Shown here one piece after another: positions 1 to 8,287 of a DNA stretch of 64,000 bases; within the stretch, counting starts at the first letter, position 1, and each line of letters begins with the position of its first letter. Origin of the DNA: Anaerolineaceae bacterium (GTDB lineage Bacteria > Chloroflexota > Anaerolineae > Anaerolineales > Anaerolineaceae); contig JAENZI010000011.1 of the NCBI GenBank assembly GCA_016841365.1, positions 1 to 64,000 on the forward strand. Direction: 5' to 3'. The notes under the pieces are model-generated. The model saw only the letters and a list, made by a program, of their open reading frames with translations, ran no database searches and was not told the DNA's origin. The position numbers and the translations under genes are program-made.

Positions 1-30
1 GAAATAGTGCGTAGTTTGTCCCTCATTCGT

Positions 31-72
31 CACGCCTATGGCGTGCCACCTTCCCCCAAGGGAAGGCTTTTT
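31..72 (+). repeat. Double hairpin, terminator-like or dispersed repeat
   Basis: Two adjacent perfect hairpins: CACGCC/GGCGTG with a 3-nt loop (31-45), then CCTTCCC/GGGAAGG with loop CCAA (49-66) followed by CTTTTT. The second has the form of a rho-independent terminator for a plus-strand gene lying left of the window. The tight pair also resembles intergenic repeats found in many copies in some anaerobes; that comparison is from memory. No gene is visible in 1-246. Confidence 0.5.
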
Positions 73-152
73 CGTGTATGTTGCTCTTTTTTCGGCTTCT
101 TCCAGCACCTGAAAGTGTACCGCTGCGCTTCAGGATAAGGCTTTGAATTCTT

Positions 153-193
153 AAATAAAAATCGATCCCCGAGAAAACACTTCCCAGGGATCG
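153..193 (-). terminator. Rho-independent terminator of lpdA
   Basis: Read on the minus strand, CGATCCC (193-187) pairs with GGGATCG (169-163) and is followed at once by a T-rich tail (162-153). It lies about 50 bp past the lpdA stop codon. Confidence 0.7.
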
Positions 194-246
194 GTTTGTT
201 TGGGGATTTTGGTCCGCCTGTTAGTTCTATTTTAGCAAAAAATTGA

Positions 247-1644
247 TCAGATGTGAACTGCCTTACCCATCGCCTGTTCTGCAGCTTCCATGATCGCCTC
301 AGACAGGGTCGGGTGGGCATGCACATTGCGCCCGATTTCATGGGTGGTCAGCTCGAAGCGCTGCGCCAGGGTCAGCTCGGGCAGTAATTCAGACACATCC
401 GGCCCGACCATCTGAGCACCGAGGATCTCGCCATATTTCTTATCGCTGATGACCTTCACAAACCCCTGGTAATCGCCTAAACCGAGGGCTTTGCCGTTTG
501 CCTGCAGCGGGAACTCGCCTACTGCCACGTCATAGCCCTTTTCCTTAGCTTCAGCCTCTGTGTAACCAAAGGAAGCCGTTTGCGGGAAGCAATAGGTTGC
601 CCTGGGCATCATGTCATAATCCAATGTGACGGTTTCAACACCGGCAATATTTTCTGCGGCAACGATGCCCATCGCCGAAGCGACATGCGCCAGGAGCAGC
701 TTGCCGGTCACATCGCCAATTGCCCAAATGCCTTCTACATTGGTAGCCATGCGATCATCTACTTCAATAAAGCCGCGTTTGTCGATATTAACGCCAACCT
801 CTTCCAGCCCCAAGCCTTTGCTGTTGGGGCGGAAGCCAATCGCAACCAGGGTCAGATCAGCTTCGATGGTTTCTTCGCCATCTTCTGTCTGCACTTTTAC
901 TTTTGTGCCCTTATCGGTCGTTTCTACACCCTGAACCTTGGATTTGGTCATCGTCTTGATGCCGCGTTTTTGATAGGCTTTTTCAATTTCCTTGCTGACG
1001 GCTTCATCTTCTACGGGCAGTAAGTGATCAAGCATTTCCACGATGGTCACTTCCACGCCATAGGCATTCCACACGGTGGCAAATTCAACACCGATTGCGC
1101 CGCCGCCGATAATCACCACAGAACCCGGTAGTTTATCACTCAGGATGGCGGCTTCGTAATCAACTACTTTTTCGCCATCCAGCTCAACACCGGGCACGGT
1201 GAAGGGATGTGACCCAGTGGCAATGATAATATTTTTGGCTTTGAGGGTTTCAGTATCGCCCTCATCCGGGGTGACTTCAATAGTGTCTTTCGCAGTCAGC
1301 TTTGCGCTGCCCATGATGACATCAACATTGTTTTTCTTCATCAAGAAACCAACCCCGCGCACCAATCGGTCTGATACTTTGCGGCTGCGCTTGTGAGCAA
1401 CGCTGTAGTCAAGTTCGAGGTTGTCAAATTTGAAGCCAAATTCCTTGCCCCGTTCACGCAGTGTGTGCGCGACATCAGCACTTTTGATCAGGGCTTTGGA
1501 GGGGATACAGCCAATGTTCAGGCACACCCCGCCGAGGAACCTTTTTTCGACAATGGCAGTCTTCAGGCCAAGTTGCGTACTGCGGATTGCGGAAACGTAT
1601 CCGCCGGGACCAGCACCAATAACAACAACATCATATTCTTTCAT
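247..1644 (-). CDS. lpdA: Dihydrolipoyl dehydrogenase
   Basis: FAD-dependent dihydrolipoamide dehydrogenase, the E3 component that reoxidises protein-bound dihydrolipoamide with NAD+ in 2-oxoacid dehydrogenase and glycine-cleavage complexes. The 465-aa length is normal. Visible motifs are the N-terminal FAD fold GAGPGG (10-15), the redox disulfide Cys41/Cys46 in GGVCLNIGCIPSK, the central NAD-binding GGGAIG, and the C-terminal His-Glu pair in HAHPTLSEAIMEAAE. The partner E1/E2 or gcv genes are not nearby, so the gene appears to be monocistronic. A minus-strand TATAAT lies upstream near 1718 without a good -35 box. A terminator follows the gene. Confidence 0.96.
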   Translation of the reverse strand: MKEYDVVVIGAGPGGYVSAIRSTQLGLKTAIVEKRFLGGVCLNIGCIPSKALIKSADVAHTLRERGKEFGFKFDNLELDYSVAHKRSRKVSDRLVRGVGFLMKKNNVDVIMGSAKLTAKDTIEVTPDEGDTETLKAKNIIIATGSHPFTVPGVELDGEKVVDYEAAILSDKLPGSVVIIGGGAIGVEFATVWNAYGVEVTIVEMLDHLLPVEDEAVSKEIEKAYQKRGIKTMTKSKVQGVETTDKGTKVKVQTEDGEETIEADLTLVAIGFRPNSKGLGLEEVGVNIDKRGFIEVDDRMATNVEGIWAIGDVTGKLLLAHVASAMGIVAAENIAGVETVTLDYDMMPRATYCFPQTASFGYTEAEAKEKGYDVAVGEFPLQANGKALGLGDYQGFVKVISDKKYGEILGAQMVGPDVSELLPELTLAQRFELTTHEIGRNVHAHPTLSEAIMEAAEQAMGKAVHI

Positions 1645-1791
1645 TAAGGACTCTCGCTTTCTTTTAGATTTTTTTCAAGATCATTATCGATCACTCTGTA
1701 GTATTTGTCTGTTTCATTATAATACCTTTAATTTTTGAGATTTGCTTGGGATAAGATATGCGGGTTTGAAGTGTTTTATTAATTAAGATCG

Positions 1792-2130
1792 GTGACCAGT
1801 AGGCAACTGGATTCCACCACCATCAGACCGGATTATCTCAAATGGACATTGAAGGATTTCCCGGAGTCCATCACTAGAGAAATGTTGAGAATTATCCGGC
1901 AGAAGACATCTCGCAGGATTTTTAGAGTGTTTCCAAATTTGATGACATCTGGCGGGGATGGTGATTTCTGGTCCTCTGGCTACCTGGTGGATAAGCAGAA
2001 TCGGGAGTTCTCCACCCAGGCATTAATGACACATATAGCCAAAAATAGGCTTCCAAAGGCACCTATCAAAAAAGTTGATCAGCAGAGAAGAATCAAAAAT
2101 TTGGTTAAGGAAAACCCTTGCCATAATTAA
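1792..2130 (+). pseudogene. Degenerate IS200/REP-type transposase remnant
   Basis: Only the C-terminal half of a Y1 (HUH) transposase of the IS200/IS605 or REP-associated type can be recognised: an FPNL segment, then GDFWSSGYLV, then ALMTHIAKNR. In intact relatives these segments read roughly lWgg.fWs.GYfv and then v.kYi..Q, where the Tyr is catalytic. Here the aligned residue is His, and the upstream HUH motif is absent. The GTG start at 1792 has no convincing ribosome-binding site. I read this as a decayed or domesticated fragment; a functional small protein is less likely. Confidence 0.55.
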
Positions 2131-2155
2131 ATAATTATGCTATATTTATCTCTGT

Positions 2156-2190
2156 CAAACGTCTGGGTGCCCCCCTCACCCAGGCGTTTG
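2156..2190 (+). repeat. Long perfect hairpin after the transposase remnant
   Basis: A 14-pair stem, with one T-G pair and a C-rich 7-nt loop, pairs 2156-2169 with 2177-2190. No T-run follows, so it is a poor intrinsic terminator. It sits 26 nt past the IS200-like remnant, where such elements carry subterminal palindromes. Confidence 0.5.
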
Positions 2191-2287
2191 GCGCTTTAAT
2201 GGGCAAAAATTCCCAAATTACCGATTAAAGATACAATTATTTTGTAAGAACACCTGAAATTGTGGTGTGATTGAATGGAAAGCCGCT

Positions 2288-2938
2288 GTGACTGTTTTTG
2301 AAATTCGCCAATGCTCAAATCCTGATTGTGGATTGCGCATCCCGATTGACCCGGAAGTCCATAAGGGCGAATACTGCCCGTTGTGCGGTGCGCCGATGGC
2401 GTGCGCCGTGCCGGCTTATATCAATTATCGTCCAGCGCATCAACCTGGTTCTGCTGAAAATGGGCTGGTGGTCGTGCTGGATAACATCCGCAGCGGTCAC
2501 AATGTCGGTTCGATCTTCAGGACTGCCGATGGGGTGGGCGTGAGGCATATACACCTGTCCGGCTTGACACCCAGGCCAGACAAGAATACAGACATCAGTA
2601 AAACAGCTTTGGGTGCTGAGGAAACAATCCCCTGGTCTTATCATCCTGATGCAACTGTGTTGGCTCAGAACCTGCGTGAAAAAGGTGTGCAATTGTTGGC
2701 TTTGGAAAGCACGCAAGAATCTATTGCTTTGTTTGACTACAAAGTTGAACAGACTGCGGGGAAGGTTTATGCCCTGGTTGTTGGCAATGAGCGGGCAGGT
2801 GTTGACCCGGGTCTGATCAAATTGTCCGATGCTGTTATCCACCTGCCGATGGTGGGCGAAAAGTCGTCATTTAATGTGTCCGTTGCCTTTGGGATAGCTG
2901 CCTATTGGCTATCGCACAAAATGATGGTGAGTAAATAA
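2288..2938 (+). CDS. SpoU/TrmH-family RNA 2'-O-methyltransferase
   Basis: A SPOUT-fold methyltransferase that moves a methyl group from S-adenosylmethionine to a ribose 2'-OH of rRNA or tRNA. An N-terminal zinc ribbon (CSNPDC, then YCPLCG) precedes the SpoU domain. The three family motifs are present: NVGSIFRTADGVGV (motif 1), NERAGV (motif 2) and LPMVGEKSSFNVSVAFGIA (motif 3). I place the start at GTG 2288 (MTVFEIRQC), which has a GGAAAG-like site just upstream. An in-frame GTG at 2267 would add seven residues that do not look conserved. The RNA target cannot be read from the sequence. Confidence 0.88.
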   Translation: MTVFEIRQCSNPDCGLRIPIDPEVHKGEYCPLCGAPMACAVPAYINYRPAHQPGSAENGLVVVLDNIRSGHNVGSIFRTADGVGVRHIHLSGLTPRPDKNTDISKTALGAEETIPWSYHPDATVLAQNLREKGVQLLALESTQESIALFDYKVEQTAGKVYALVVGNERAGVDPGLIKLSDAVIHLPMVGEKSSFNVSVAFGIAAYWLSHKMMVSK

Positions 2939-2978
2939 TTGAAAATTTATTTTATTTAGGATTCAAGGAAATTTAAGT

Positions 2979-3920
2979 ATGATCGAAACAAAACAGCTTA
3001 CAAAGATCTTCAAAATAAAGAAAAGCCCCGATGTGCCGGCTGTAGTTGACCTGACTCTTTCGGTTGCAGAGGGAGAGGTGTTTGGTTTTTTGGGACCAAA
3101 CGGCGCCGGTAAAACCACCACGGTGCGCATGCTGACCAGCCTGATCGGGCCGACTTCAGGCGCAGCGTGGGTCAATGGGTTTAAGGTAGGTGAGAAGGAT
3201 CAGGATATCCGGCGTTCTGTGGGGATCCTGACAGAAAGCCCGGGTTTATATGAGCGGCTCAGCGCAGTAAAGAACCTGGCGATTTACGCCAACCTGTATG
3301 ATGTTGAACAGGTTGACCGTCAGGTTGAAAAATACCTGCGGATGCTGGGGCTTTGGAGCCGGCGGGATGACCCAGTTGGTAGTTTTTCAAAGGGTATGCG
3401 CCAGAAATTAGCCATAGCGCGGGCGCTGCTGCATGAACCCAAACTGCTTTTCTTGGATGAGCCGACCAGCGGTTTGGACCCTGAAGCTGCCCGGCTCGTG
3501 CGGTCGTTTGTGCAAGAATTATCGGAACAGGGGCGCACGATCTTCTTGTGCACCCACAACCTCAACGAGGCAGACCGCTTATGTGACCGGATCGGGATCT
3601 TTAAATCGCGGTTGATCGAGATCGATACGCCTGAAAACCTTCGGAAAAAGTTGTTTGGCCGCAAAGTGGTCTTTCATTTACGTGAGATCAACCCGCGATG
3701 GATCGACTCAATCAAAGCATTCGCAGGTGTGGAGAATGTTCAGCCGGTGGACGAGAAACTGGTTGTGAGTATGGATAATCCGCAAGTTTTGAATCCACAA
3801 ATCATCCGCATGCTTGTAGAGTCGGGCGCCGATGTGCAATTTGTGGGTGAATTGCGGCATTCGCTGGAAGAAATTTATCTGCAAACGATGCGAGAAACTG
3901 AACAGGAAGGGCAGGCATGA
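2979..3920 (+). CDS. ABC transporter ATP-binding protein
   Basis: Cytoplasmic ATPase of an ABC-2 type exporter, 313 aa. Walker A is GPNGAGKT (39-46), the ABC signature is in FSKGMRQKLAIARALL, and Walker B plus the D-loop is LLFLDEPTSGLDPEAA, followed by a switch His in CTHNLNEADRL. The roughly 80-residue C-terminal extension past the switch is typical of the CcmA/NatA-like drug or sodium exporter ATPases. Its stop overlaps the start of the permease gene, so the two are translationally coupled. The substrate is unknown. Confidence 0.93.
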   Translation: MIETKQLTKIFKIKKSPDVPAVVDLTLSVAEGEVFGFLGPNGAGKTTTVRMLTSLIGPTSGAAWVNGFKVGEKDQDIRRSVGILTESPGLYERLSAVKNLAIYANLYDVEQVDRQVEKYLRMLGLWSRRDDPVGSFSKGMRQKLAIARALLHEPKLLFLDEPTSGLDPEAARLVRSFVQELSEQGRTIFLCTHNLNEADRLCDRIGIFKSRLIEIDTPENLRKKLFGRKVVFHLREINPRWIDSIKAFAGVENVQPVDEKLVVSMDNPQVLNPQIIRMLVESGADVQFVGELRHSLEEIYLQTMRETEQEGQA

Positions 3921-4717
3921 TGAAACACATCAAAACGATCGTTGGCAAAGAGTGGGCTGAGGTCTTCAAAAACCGGATGGTGCTGTTCACTTTAATCTTT
4001 ATGCCGCTGATATTCACCATTCTGCCCTTAGCCATGTTGTATTTCACCGGGCAGGGTATGGATGAGATGGCGAGTGTCACCACAGCGGATGTCCCGGCAG
4101 AGTTTTTATCGGTTTGCGGAGAGGGGATGGGCGCTAACGAATGCATGCAAATTTATGTTGTCAACCAATTCTTATTATTGTTTATGATGATCCCGGTGAT
4201 CATCCCGGTGACGATCGCGGCATACAGCGTTGTGGGTGAAAAGACAACCCATAGCCTTGAACCGCTGTTAGCAACCCCCATCACCACCTTTGAGTTGTTG
4301 GCAGGCAAGAGCCTGGCTGCAGCGCTCCCGGCGATCATCGTCGGCTGGGCGGCGTTTGGTCTCTTCCTTGGGGCACTGCCGTTGATTGGGGTGACCCGCG
4401 CAGTGTTTGCATATATCGCAAGCCCAACCTGGCTGCTGGCAATTTTTGTGGCGGGGCCATTGATGGCGATCGCTGCAGTTAACCTGGCGATCTTTATTTC
4501 GTCGCGTGTGAATGACCCGCGTACTGCCGAGCAGATTTCAGCGCTGTTGATCATCCCGATATTGGGCCTACTCTTCGCCCAGCTGGCTGGCGTGATTGTG
4601 ATCAATGTGATGGTGATGATGAGCTTTATCGGCGGGATGGCACTCCTGGATGTTGGTATGGTCTACTTAGGCACAACCATCTTTCAAAGGGAAACGATTC
4701 TGACCCGCTGGAAGTGA
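3917..4717 (+). CDS. ABC-2 type transporter permease
   Basis: Membrane partner of the preceding ATPase, sharing a 4-bp ATGA overlap with it. The 266-aa protein has about six hydrophobic segments: one near residues 20-45, a hydrophilic extracellular loop carrying two Cys (about 60-85), then a bundle of helices from about 85 to the C-terminus. The early sequence KTIVGKEWAEVFKNR is the usual amphipathic entry helix of ABC-2 permeases. A half-size permease of this kind would dimerise. The transported substrate is not evident. Confidence 0.88.
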   Translation: MMKHIKTIVGKEWAEVFKNRMVLFTLIFMPLIFTILPLAMLYFTGQGMDEMASVTTADVPAEFLSVCGEGMGANECMQIYVVNQFLLLFMMIPVIIPVTIAAYSVVGEKTTHSLEPLLATPITTFELLAGKSLAAALPAIIVGWAAFGLFLGALPLIGVTRAVFAYIASPTWLLAIFVAGPLMAIAAVNLAIFISSRVNDPRTAEQISALLIIPILGLLFAQLAGVIVINVMVMMSFIGGMALLDVGMVYLGTTIFQRETILTRWK

Positions 4718-4822
4718 TTGAAAGGTTTGGCGGCTGGAGCATCAGGCGTGATAAGATCATCAACGAGTCTTCGTGCGTTTTTAGATGTATGATTCATGTT
4801 ACCTTGAGAAAAGAGGTCCAAA

Positions 4823-5758
4823 ATGGAGATCAAATATCGGACTTATCAATCAGAGGATGATTTTTGGCGCATGCGGGCTTTTTTGCGCGAAGTGTTCGTG
4901 CTAAATGATTTCAGGGAACGCGCCTGGCATGTAGCACGTCTGGAATATGCCCGCTGGCACACGGTCTTGAATTGCGCCAACCTTACCTTACATGATGTTG
5001 CGCACCTTTGGGAGGCTGATGGGAAGTTGATCGCGATTGCCATGCCTGATGGCGGCCTGGATGAAGCACATTTCATGATCCATCCGCAATACGACAGCAG
5101 GGTATTGGAAGAAGAGATGCTGGCTGTTGCAGAAGAAAAGCTCTCAATTAAAAAGGATAACGGCGAACAACTTCTGGCTGTGTGGGCGATGGAGGATGAT
5201 CACCTGCGCCGGGAAATGCTGGCAGATCATGGATATGAGCGCAAAGGCTGGGTGGAAACCCAGCACCGGCGTGATCTGACGCTTCCTATCCCTGAGGTGG
5301 AGGGGCCGGAAGGCTATACATTGCGCTCACTTGGGGATGGATTGGAACTTCTGGAACGCTGTTATGCCTCTGGATTGGGGTTCCATCAGGGGGACATTAA
5401 GATTGCGGTCGAAAACCGTGATGATGTAACCTGGTATCGCAATATTCAAACAGCCCCGCTTTACCGGCGTGATCTCGACCTGGTGGCTGTAGCATCCGAC
5501 GGTTCCATTGCGTCCTTCTGCACCATCTGGTTTGATGATGTCACCCGCAGCGCTTATTTTGAACCGGTTGCGACTGTGCCAGCGCACCAGCGCCGAGGGT
5601 TGAGCCGGGCATTGCTCACCATGGGCTTGCACCGTCTGAAGCGCATGGGCTGCCTGTGGGCGACCGTGGCAGGCTTTGAGCCCGGACCGAACAGGCTTTA
5701 TGAAACAACAGTCGGGTCTGAGTATGGTCATTACCAATCTTGGGTAAAAACCTGGTAA
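4823..5758 (+). CDS. Tandem GNAT-family N-acetyltransferase
   Basis: A 311-aa protein with two GNAT-like halves. The N-terminal half (about 1-150) is divergent. The C-terminal half contains AYFEPVATVPAHQRRGLSRA followed by a helix, which is the acetyl-CoA pyrophosphate-binding region. The family would acetylate an amine on a small molecule or protein, but nothing here names the substrate. An AGAGG-type ribosome-binding site precedes the ATG. It leads a run of small accessory enzymes, and the next gene follows after 12 bp. Confidence 0.82.
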   Translation: MEIKYRTYQSEDDFWRMRAFLREVFVLNDFRERAWHVARLEYARWHTVLNCANLTLHDVAHLWEADGKLIAIAMPDGGLDEAHFMIHPQYDSRVLEEEMLAVAEEKLSIKKDNGEQLLAVWAMEDDHLRREMLADHGYERKGWVETQHRRDLTLPIPEVEGPEGYTLRSLGDGLELLERCYASGLGFHQGDIKIAVENRDDVTWYRNIQTAPLYRRDLDLVAVASDGSIASFCTIWFDDVTRSAYFEPVATVPAHQRRGLSRALLTMGLHRLKRMGCLWATVAGFEPGPNRLYETTVGSEYGHYQSWVKTW

Positions 5759-5770
5759 AAGGAATTTACA

Positions 5771-6199
5771 ATGGAACCTCGCATCAGTATTATCACCCTG
5801 GGTGTTGCCGATCTCGAGCGGTCTTACCGTTTTTATCGTGAGGGTTTGGGGTTTCCGACGGAAGGTAAACTAGAGGATGGGATTCTTTTCTTCCAGACCT
5901 GGGGCACGCGCCTGGCACTCTATCCGCTGGAAGGATTGGTGGAGGATATTTCACCAGATATACCTCATGAACGATCAGGTTTCACAGGCATCACCCTGGC
6001 GCATAATACCCGCACCAAAGATGAGGTTGATGATGTATTATGTTTGGCAGAAATGGCAGGCGGAATAATTCTCAAACCAGCCCAAAAGGCTTTTTGGGGC
6101 GGTTACCACGGCTATTTTGCTGACCCCGATGGCTATAATTGGGAGGTCGCCTGGTTTGAGGAATGGCAATTCAATCCAGATGGCAGCCTGGTTGTATGA
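5771..6199 (+). CDS. VOC (glyoxalase/bleomycin-resistance) family protein
   Basis: A 142-aa vicinal-oxygen-chelate protein with the paired beta-alpha-beta-beta-beta layout. Its start, ISIITLGVADLERSYRFY, and its end, FADPDGYNWEVAWFEEWQ, are the standard opening and closing segments of the family. Possible metal ligands include the Glu in WEVAW. VOC proteins can be lyases, dioxygenases or binding proteins, so the reaction cannot be assigned. It sits 12 bp after the GNAT gene and is probably cotranscribed. Confidence 0.85.
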   Translation: MEPRISIITLGVADLERSYRFYREGLGFPTEGKLEDGILFFQTWGTRLALYPLEGLVEDISPDIPHERSGFTGITLAHNTRTKDEVDDVLCLAEMAGGIILKPAQKAFWGGYHGYFADPDGYNWEVAWFEEWQFNPDGSLVV

Positions 6200-6259
6200 A
6201 CCATTCCATAATTCTTTGAGTGAACCCAACGCATCATTTATTTATTCAATGGAGGAAGC

Positions 6260-6745
6260 ATGATCAGAAAAGAAGATTACGCAAAGATGTTGACAGGGGA
6301 ATATGAAATTCTGAAACAACAGACTGCTGATATAACACATCAAGACAGCCTGCTGCAGCCTCAACCAGGCGGCAATTCTATGAATTGGGTGTTAGGGCAC
6401 CTCGTTGATAACCTGATTCAAATCCTAAAAGTGTTAGGCGGCGAACTGCCGGATGGATTGCCGAATTTAAGCCACTATGGCTACGGCTCTGAACCAGTGA
6501 AGGGCGATGAACAAGGTGTCCTTCCACTACCGGAGTTGATTGACGCTTATGGATCTCTCACCGATCAAATTATCAGCAGACTCGATCAAATGACCGAAGA
6601 AGATTTTGATAAGGAGATGGATTTCTGGCAGGATAAATCCCGCCGGGGTTATGTGGCGTTCTTCTACTTTTTCCATAACACCTACCACCTTGGGCAGTTG
6701 GAACAACTCCGCAACCTGGCTGGAAAAACGGAAAAGGTAATATAA
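6260..6745 (+). CDS. DinB-family protein
   Basis: A 161-aa four-helix-bundle protein of the DinB/YfiT group. The three-His metal site is visible: one His in NWVLGHLVDN and two in FHNTYHLGQL near the C-terminus. The family includes bacillithiol/mycothiol-dependent transferases and proteins of unknown role. A GGAGGAA ribosome-binding site precedes the ATG. Neighbouring small enzymes suggest an accessory or detoxification role, which is inference. Confidence 0.86.
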   Translation: MIRKEDYAKMLTGEYEILKQQTADITHQDSLLQPQPGGNSMNWVLGHLVDNLIQILKVLGGELPDGLPNLSHYGYGSEPVKGDEQGVLPLPELIDAYGSLTDQIISRLDQMTEEDFDKEMDFWQDKSRRGYVAFFYFFHNTYHLGQLEQLRNLAGKTEKVI

Positions 6746-6812
6746 ACCAGGTTTGCTTTTCCACCTGGTGCAAAAGTTTTTGTTTGTTGTGATAATTTGA
6801 AAGGATATTATC

Positions 6813-7838
6813 ATGTCCTGCGATGATTATGTCACCTCATCTACGCTTGATTGGTTGCTGGAACCACAAGAACCAGGTGTGCGCTATCTTGCCCTTCGCG
6901 ACCTTGCAAGGCTCTCTTCAGATGACCCCATCCTTATTTCTGCTCGTTTGCAAGCGCATCAGGAGGGACCGATTGCAGAAGTCCTTGAGCATATGCAGCC
7001 AGAAGGGTTTTGGGAAAAACCCGGCCCCGGATATGGTCCAAAATATCGTTCAACCGTATGGGCGCTGATCCTTCTGGCACAATTAGGCGCATCCGTCAAG
7101 GAGGACGAGCGGATAAGTCGTGCCTGTCAATATCTTCTTGATAACGCCTGGGCTGATGGGGGCACTTTTTCTTATAACGGCAGACCTTCTGGCACATTGG
7201 ACTGTCTTCAGGGGAACCTGTGCTGGGCGTTGACTGCGTTGGGGTGTGAAGACGATCGCCTTTCTCAGGCGTTTGAGTGGATGGCTCGCAGTGTGACGGG
7301 TGAAGGTGTTGCCCCAAAGGAAGAAAAGAAGGCAGATGTCCGTTATTATGCCTACCAATCCGGGCCAGATTTCAAATGCGGGGCAAATTACGATTTGCCC
7401 TGTGCCTGGGGGGCAGCGAAAATTATGTTAGCCTTCAGTCAGTTGCCTAAAGAAAGCCAATCCAGCCTGATCCGACGGGCGATCAAAAGAGGTGTTGACT
7501 TTATCTTCAGTGTTGAGCCTACCACTGCCAGTTGGCCGTATAAGGAAGGTATTAACAGCGGTTGGTGGAAATTCGGGTTTCCCATTTTTTATATCACCGA
7601 CCTTTTGCAGGTGGCTGAGGCAATGACTGCCTTAGGCTACGGGGATGATCACCGCCTATCAAAGCTGACCCAGCTCATCAAGGATAAAGCTGACCCGCAA
7701 GGTAGATGGGTATTAGAATATCAATACGGCAGTAAAACCTGGGGCAGCTATGGCAGGAAAGGTGCCCCTAATAAATGGGTAACCCTGCGAGCCCTTAGAG
7801 TCTTAAGTAATAGTGCAGGTAAAGGAGCCTCAAAATGA
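6813..7838 (+). CDS. Prenyltransferase/squalene-cyclase-like alpha/alpha-barrel protein
   Basis: A 341-aa protein made of paired helices ending in Gly- and Trp-rich turns (PEGFWEKPG, NAWADGGTFSYNG, DPQGRWVLEYQYGSKTW). This is the alpha/alpha toroid found in squalene cyclases and protein prenyltransferase beta subunits. The catalytic DXDD motif of true cyclases is not visible, so cyclase activity is doubtful. No signal peptide is present. Its stop overlaps the start of the next gene by 4 bp. Homologues are often annotated vaguely; I assign only the fold. Confidence 0.7.
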   Translation: MSCDDYVTSSTLDWLLEPQEPGVRYLALRDLARLSSDDPILISARLQAHQEGPIAEVLEHMQPEGFWEKPGPGYGPKYRSTVWALILLAQLGASVKEDERISRACQYLLDNAWADGGTFSYNGRPSGTLDCLQGNLCWALTALGCEDDRLSQAFEWMARSVTGEGVAPKEEKKADVRYYAYQSGPDFKCGANYDLPCAWGAAKIMLAFSQLPKESQSSLIRRAIKRGVDFIFSVEPTTASWPYKEGINSGWWKFGFPIFYITDLLQVAEAMTALGYGDDHRLSKLTQLIKDKADPQGRWVLEYQYGSKTWGSYGRKGAPNKWVTLRALRVLSNSAGKGASK

Positions 7839-8230
7839 AAGGCCAGAAAGAAAATTGGATTTTTGGTAATAAGAATTCATCGGTTTTGGTTAAGATCTTA
7901 CGGTGGGTTGCTCGGATCTGGGGCCTGTTTGCCCTGATACTTGCTTTATTAGTTGTATTTACGCCTGACCCATATCAGGTTCGTCCGATCACTGCAATGG
8001 AAGTTTTTATGTTGAGCTTTTGGGGTGTTGCCATTCTTGGATTGATTTTGGCATGGAGATGGGAGCGGTTTGGCGCGGTGCTGACACTCATCACGATGCC
8101 GGTTCGCGAAGTAGTATATTTCCTGCTTCATCGAGGATGGACAATCAATTTTTTGCTTATTTGGGCGTTGGTCATACCACCTGCATTGATGTTCCTTTTC
8201 GCATGGTATAAGGATCATCAAAAGAGCTGA
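7835..8230 (+). CDS. Small integral membrane protein
   Basis: A 131-aa protein with four hydrophobic segments separated by short charged loops. I do not recognise a catalytic motif. The short Arg-rich loop WRWERFGA between helices two and three suggests a positive-inside orientation. It is translationally coupled (ATGA) to the alpha/alpha-barrel gene and so probably part of the same functional unit. Function unknown. Confidence 0.7.
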   Translation: MKGQKENWIFGNKNSSVLVKILRWVARIWGLFALILALLVVFTPDPYQVRPITAMEVFMLSFWGVAILGLILAWRWERFGAVLTLITMPVREVVYFLLHRGWTINFLLIWALVIPPALMFLFAWYKDHQKS

Positions 8231-8287
8231 CTCAACCGCTCTCCAAAGTTTTAGAAACGATATTCGTCTAACATCACACAGGGAAAA

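Noticed and set aside
36-341. 101-codon minus-strand frame
   Set aside because: It overlaps the lpdA terminator and lpdA itself in another frame, covers the hairpins, and has no protein-like conservation.
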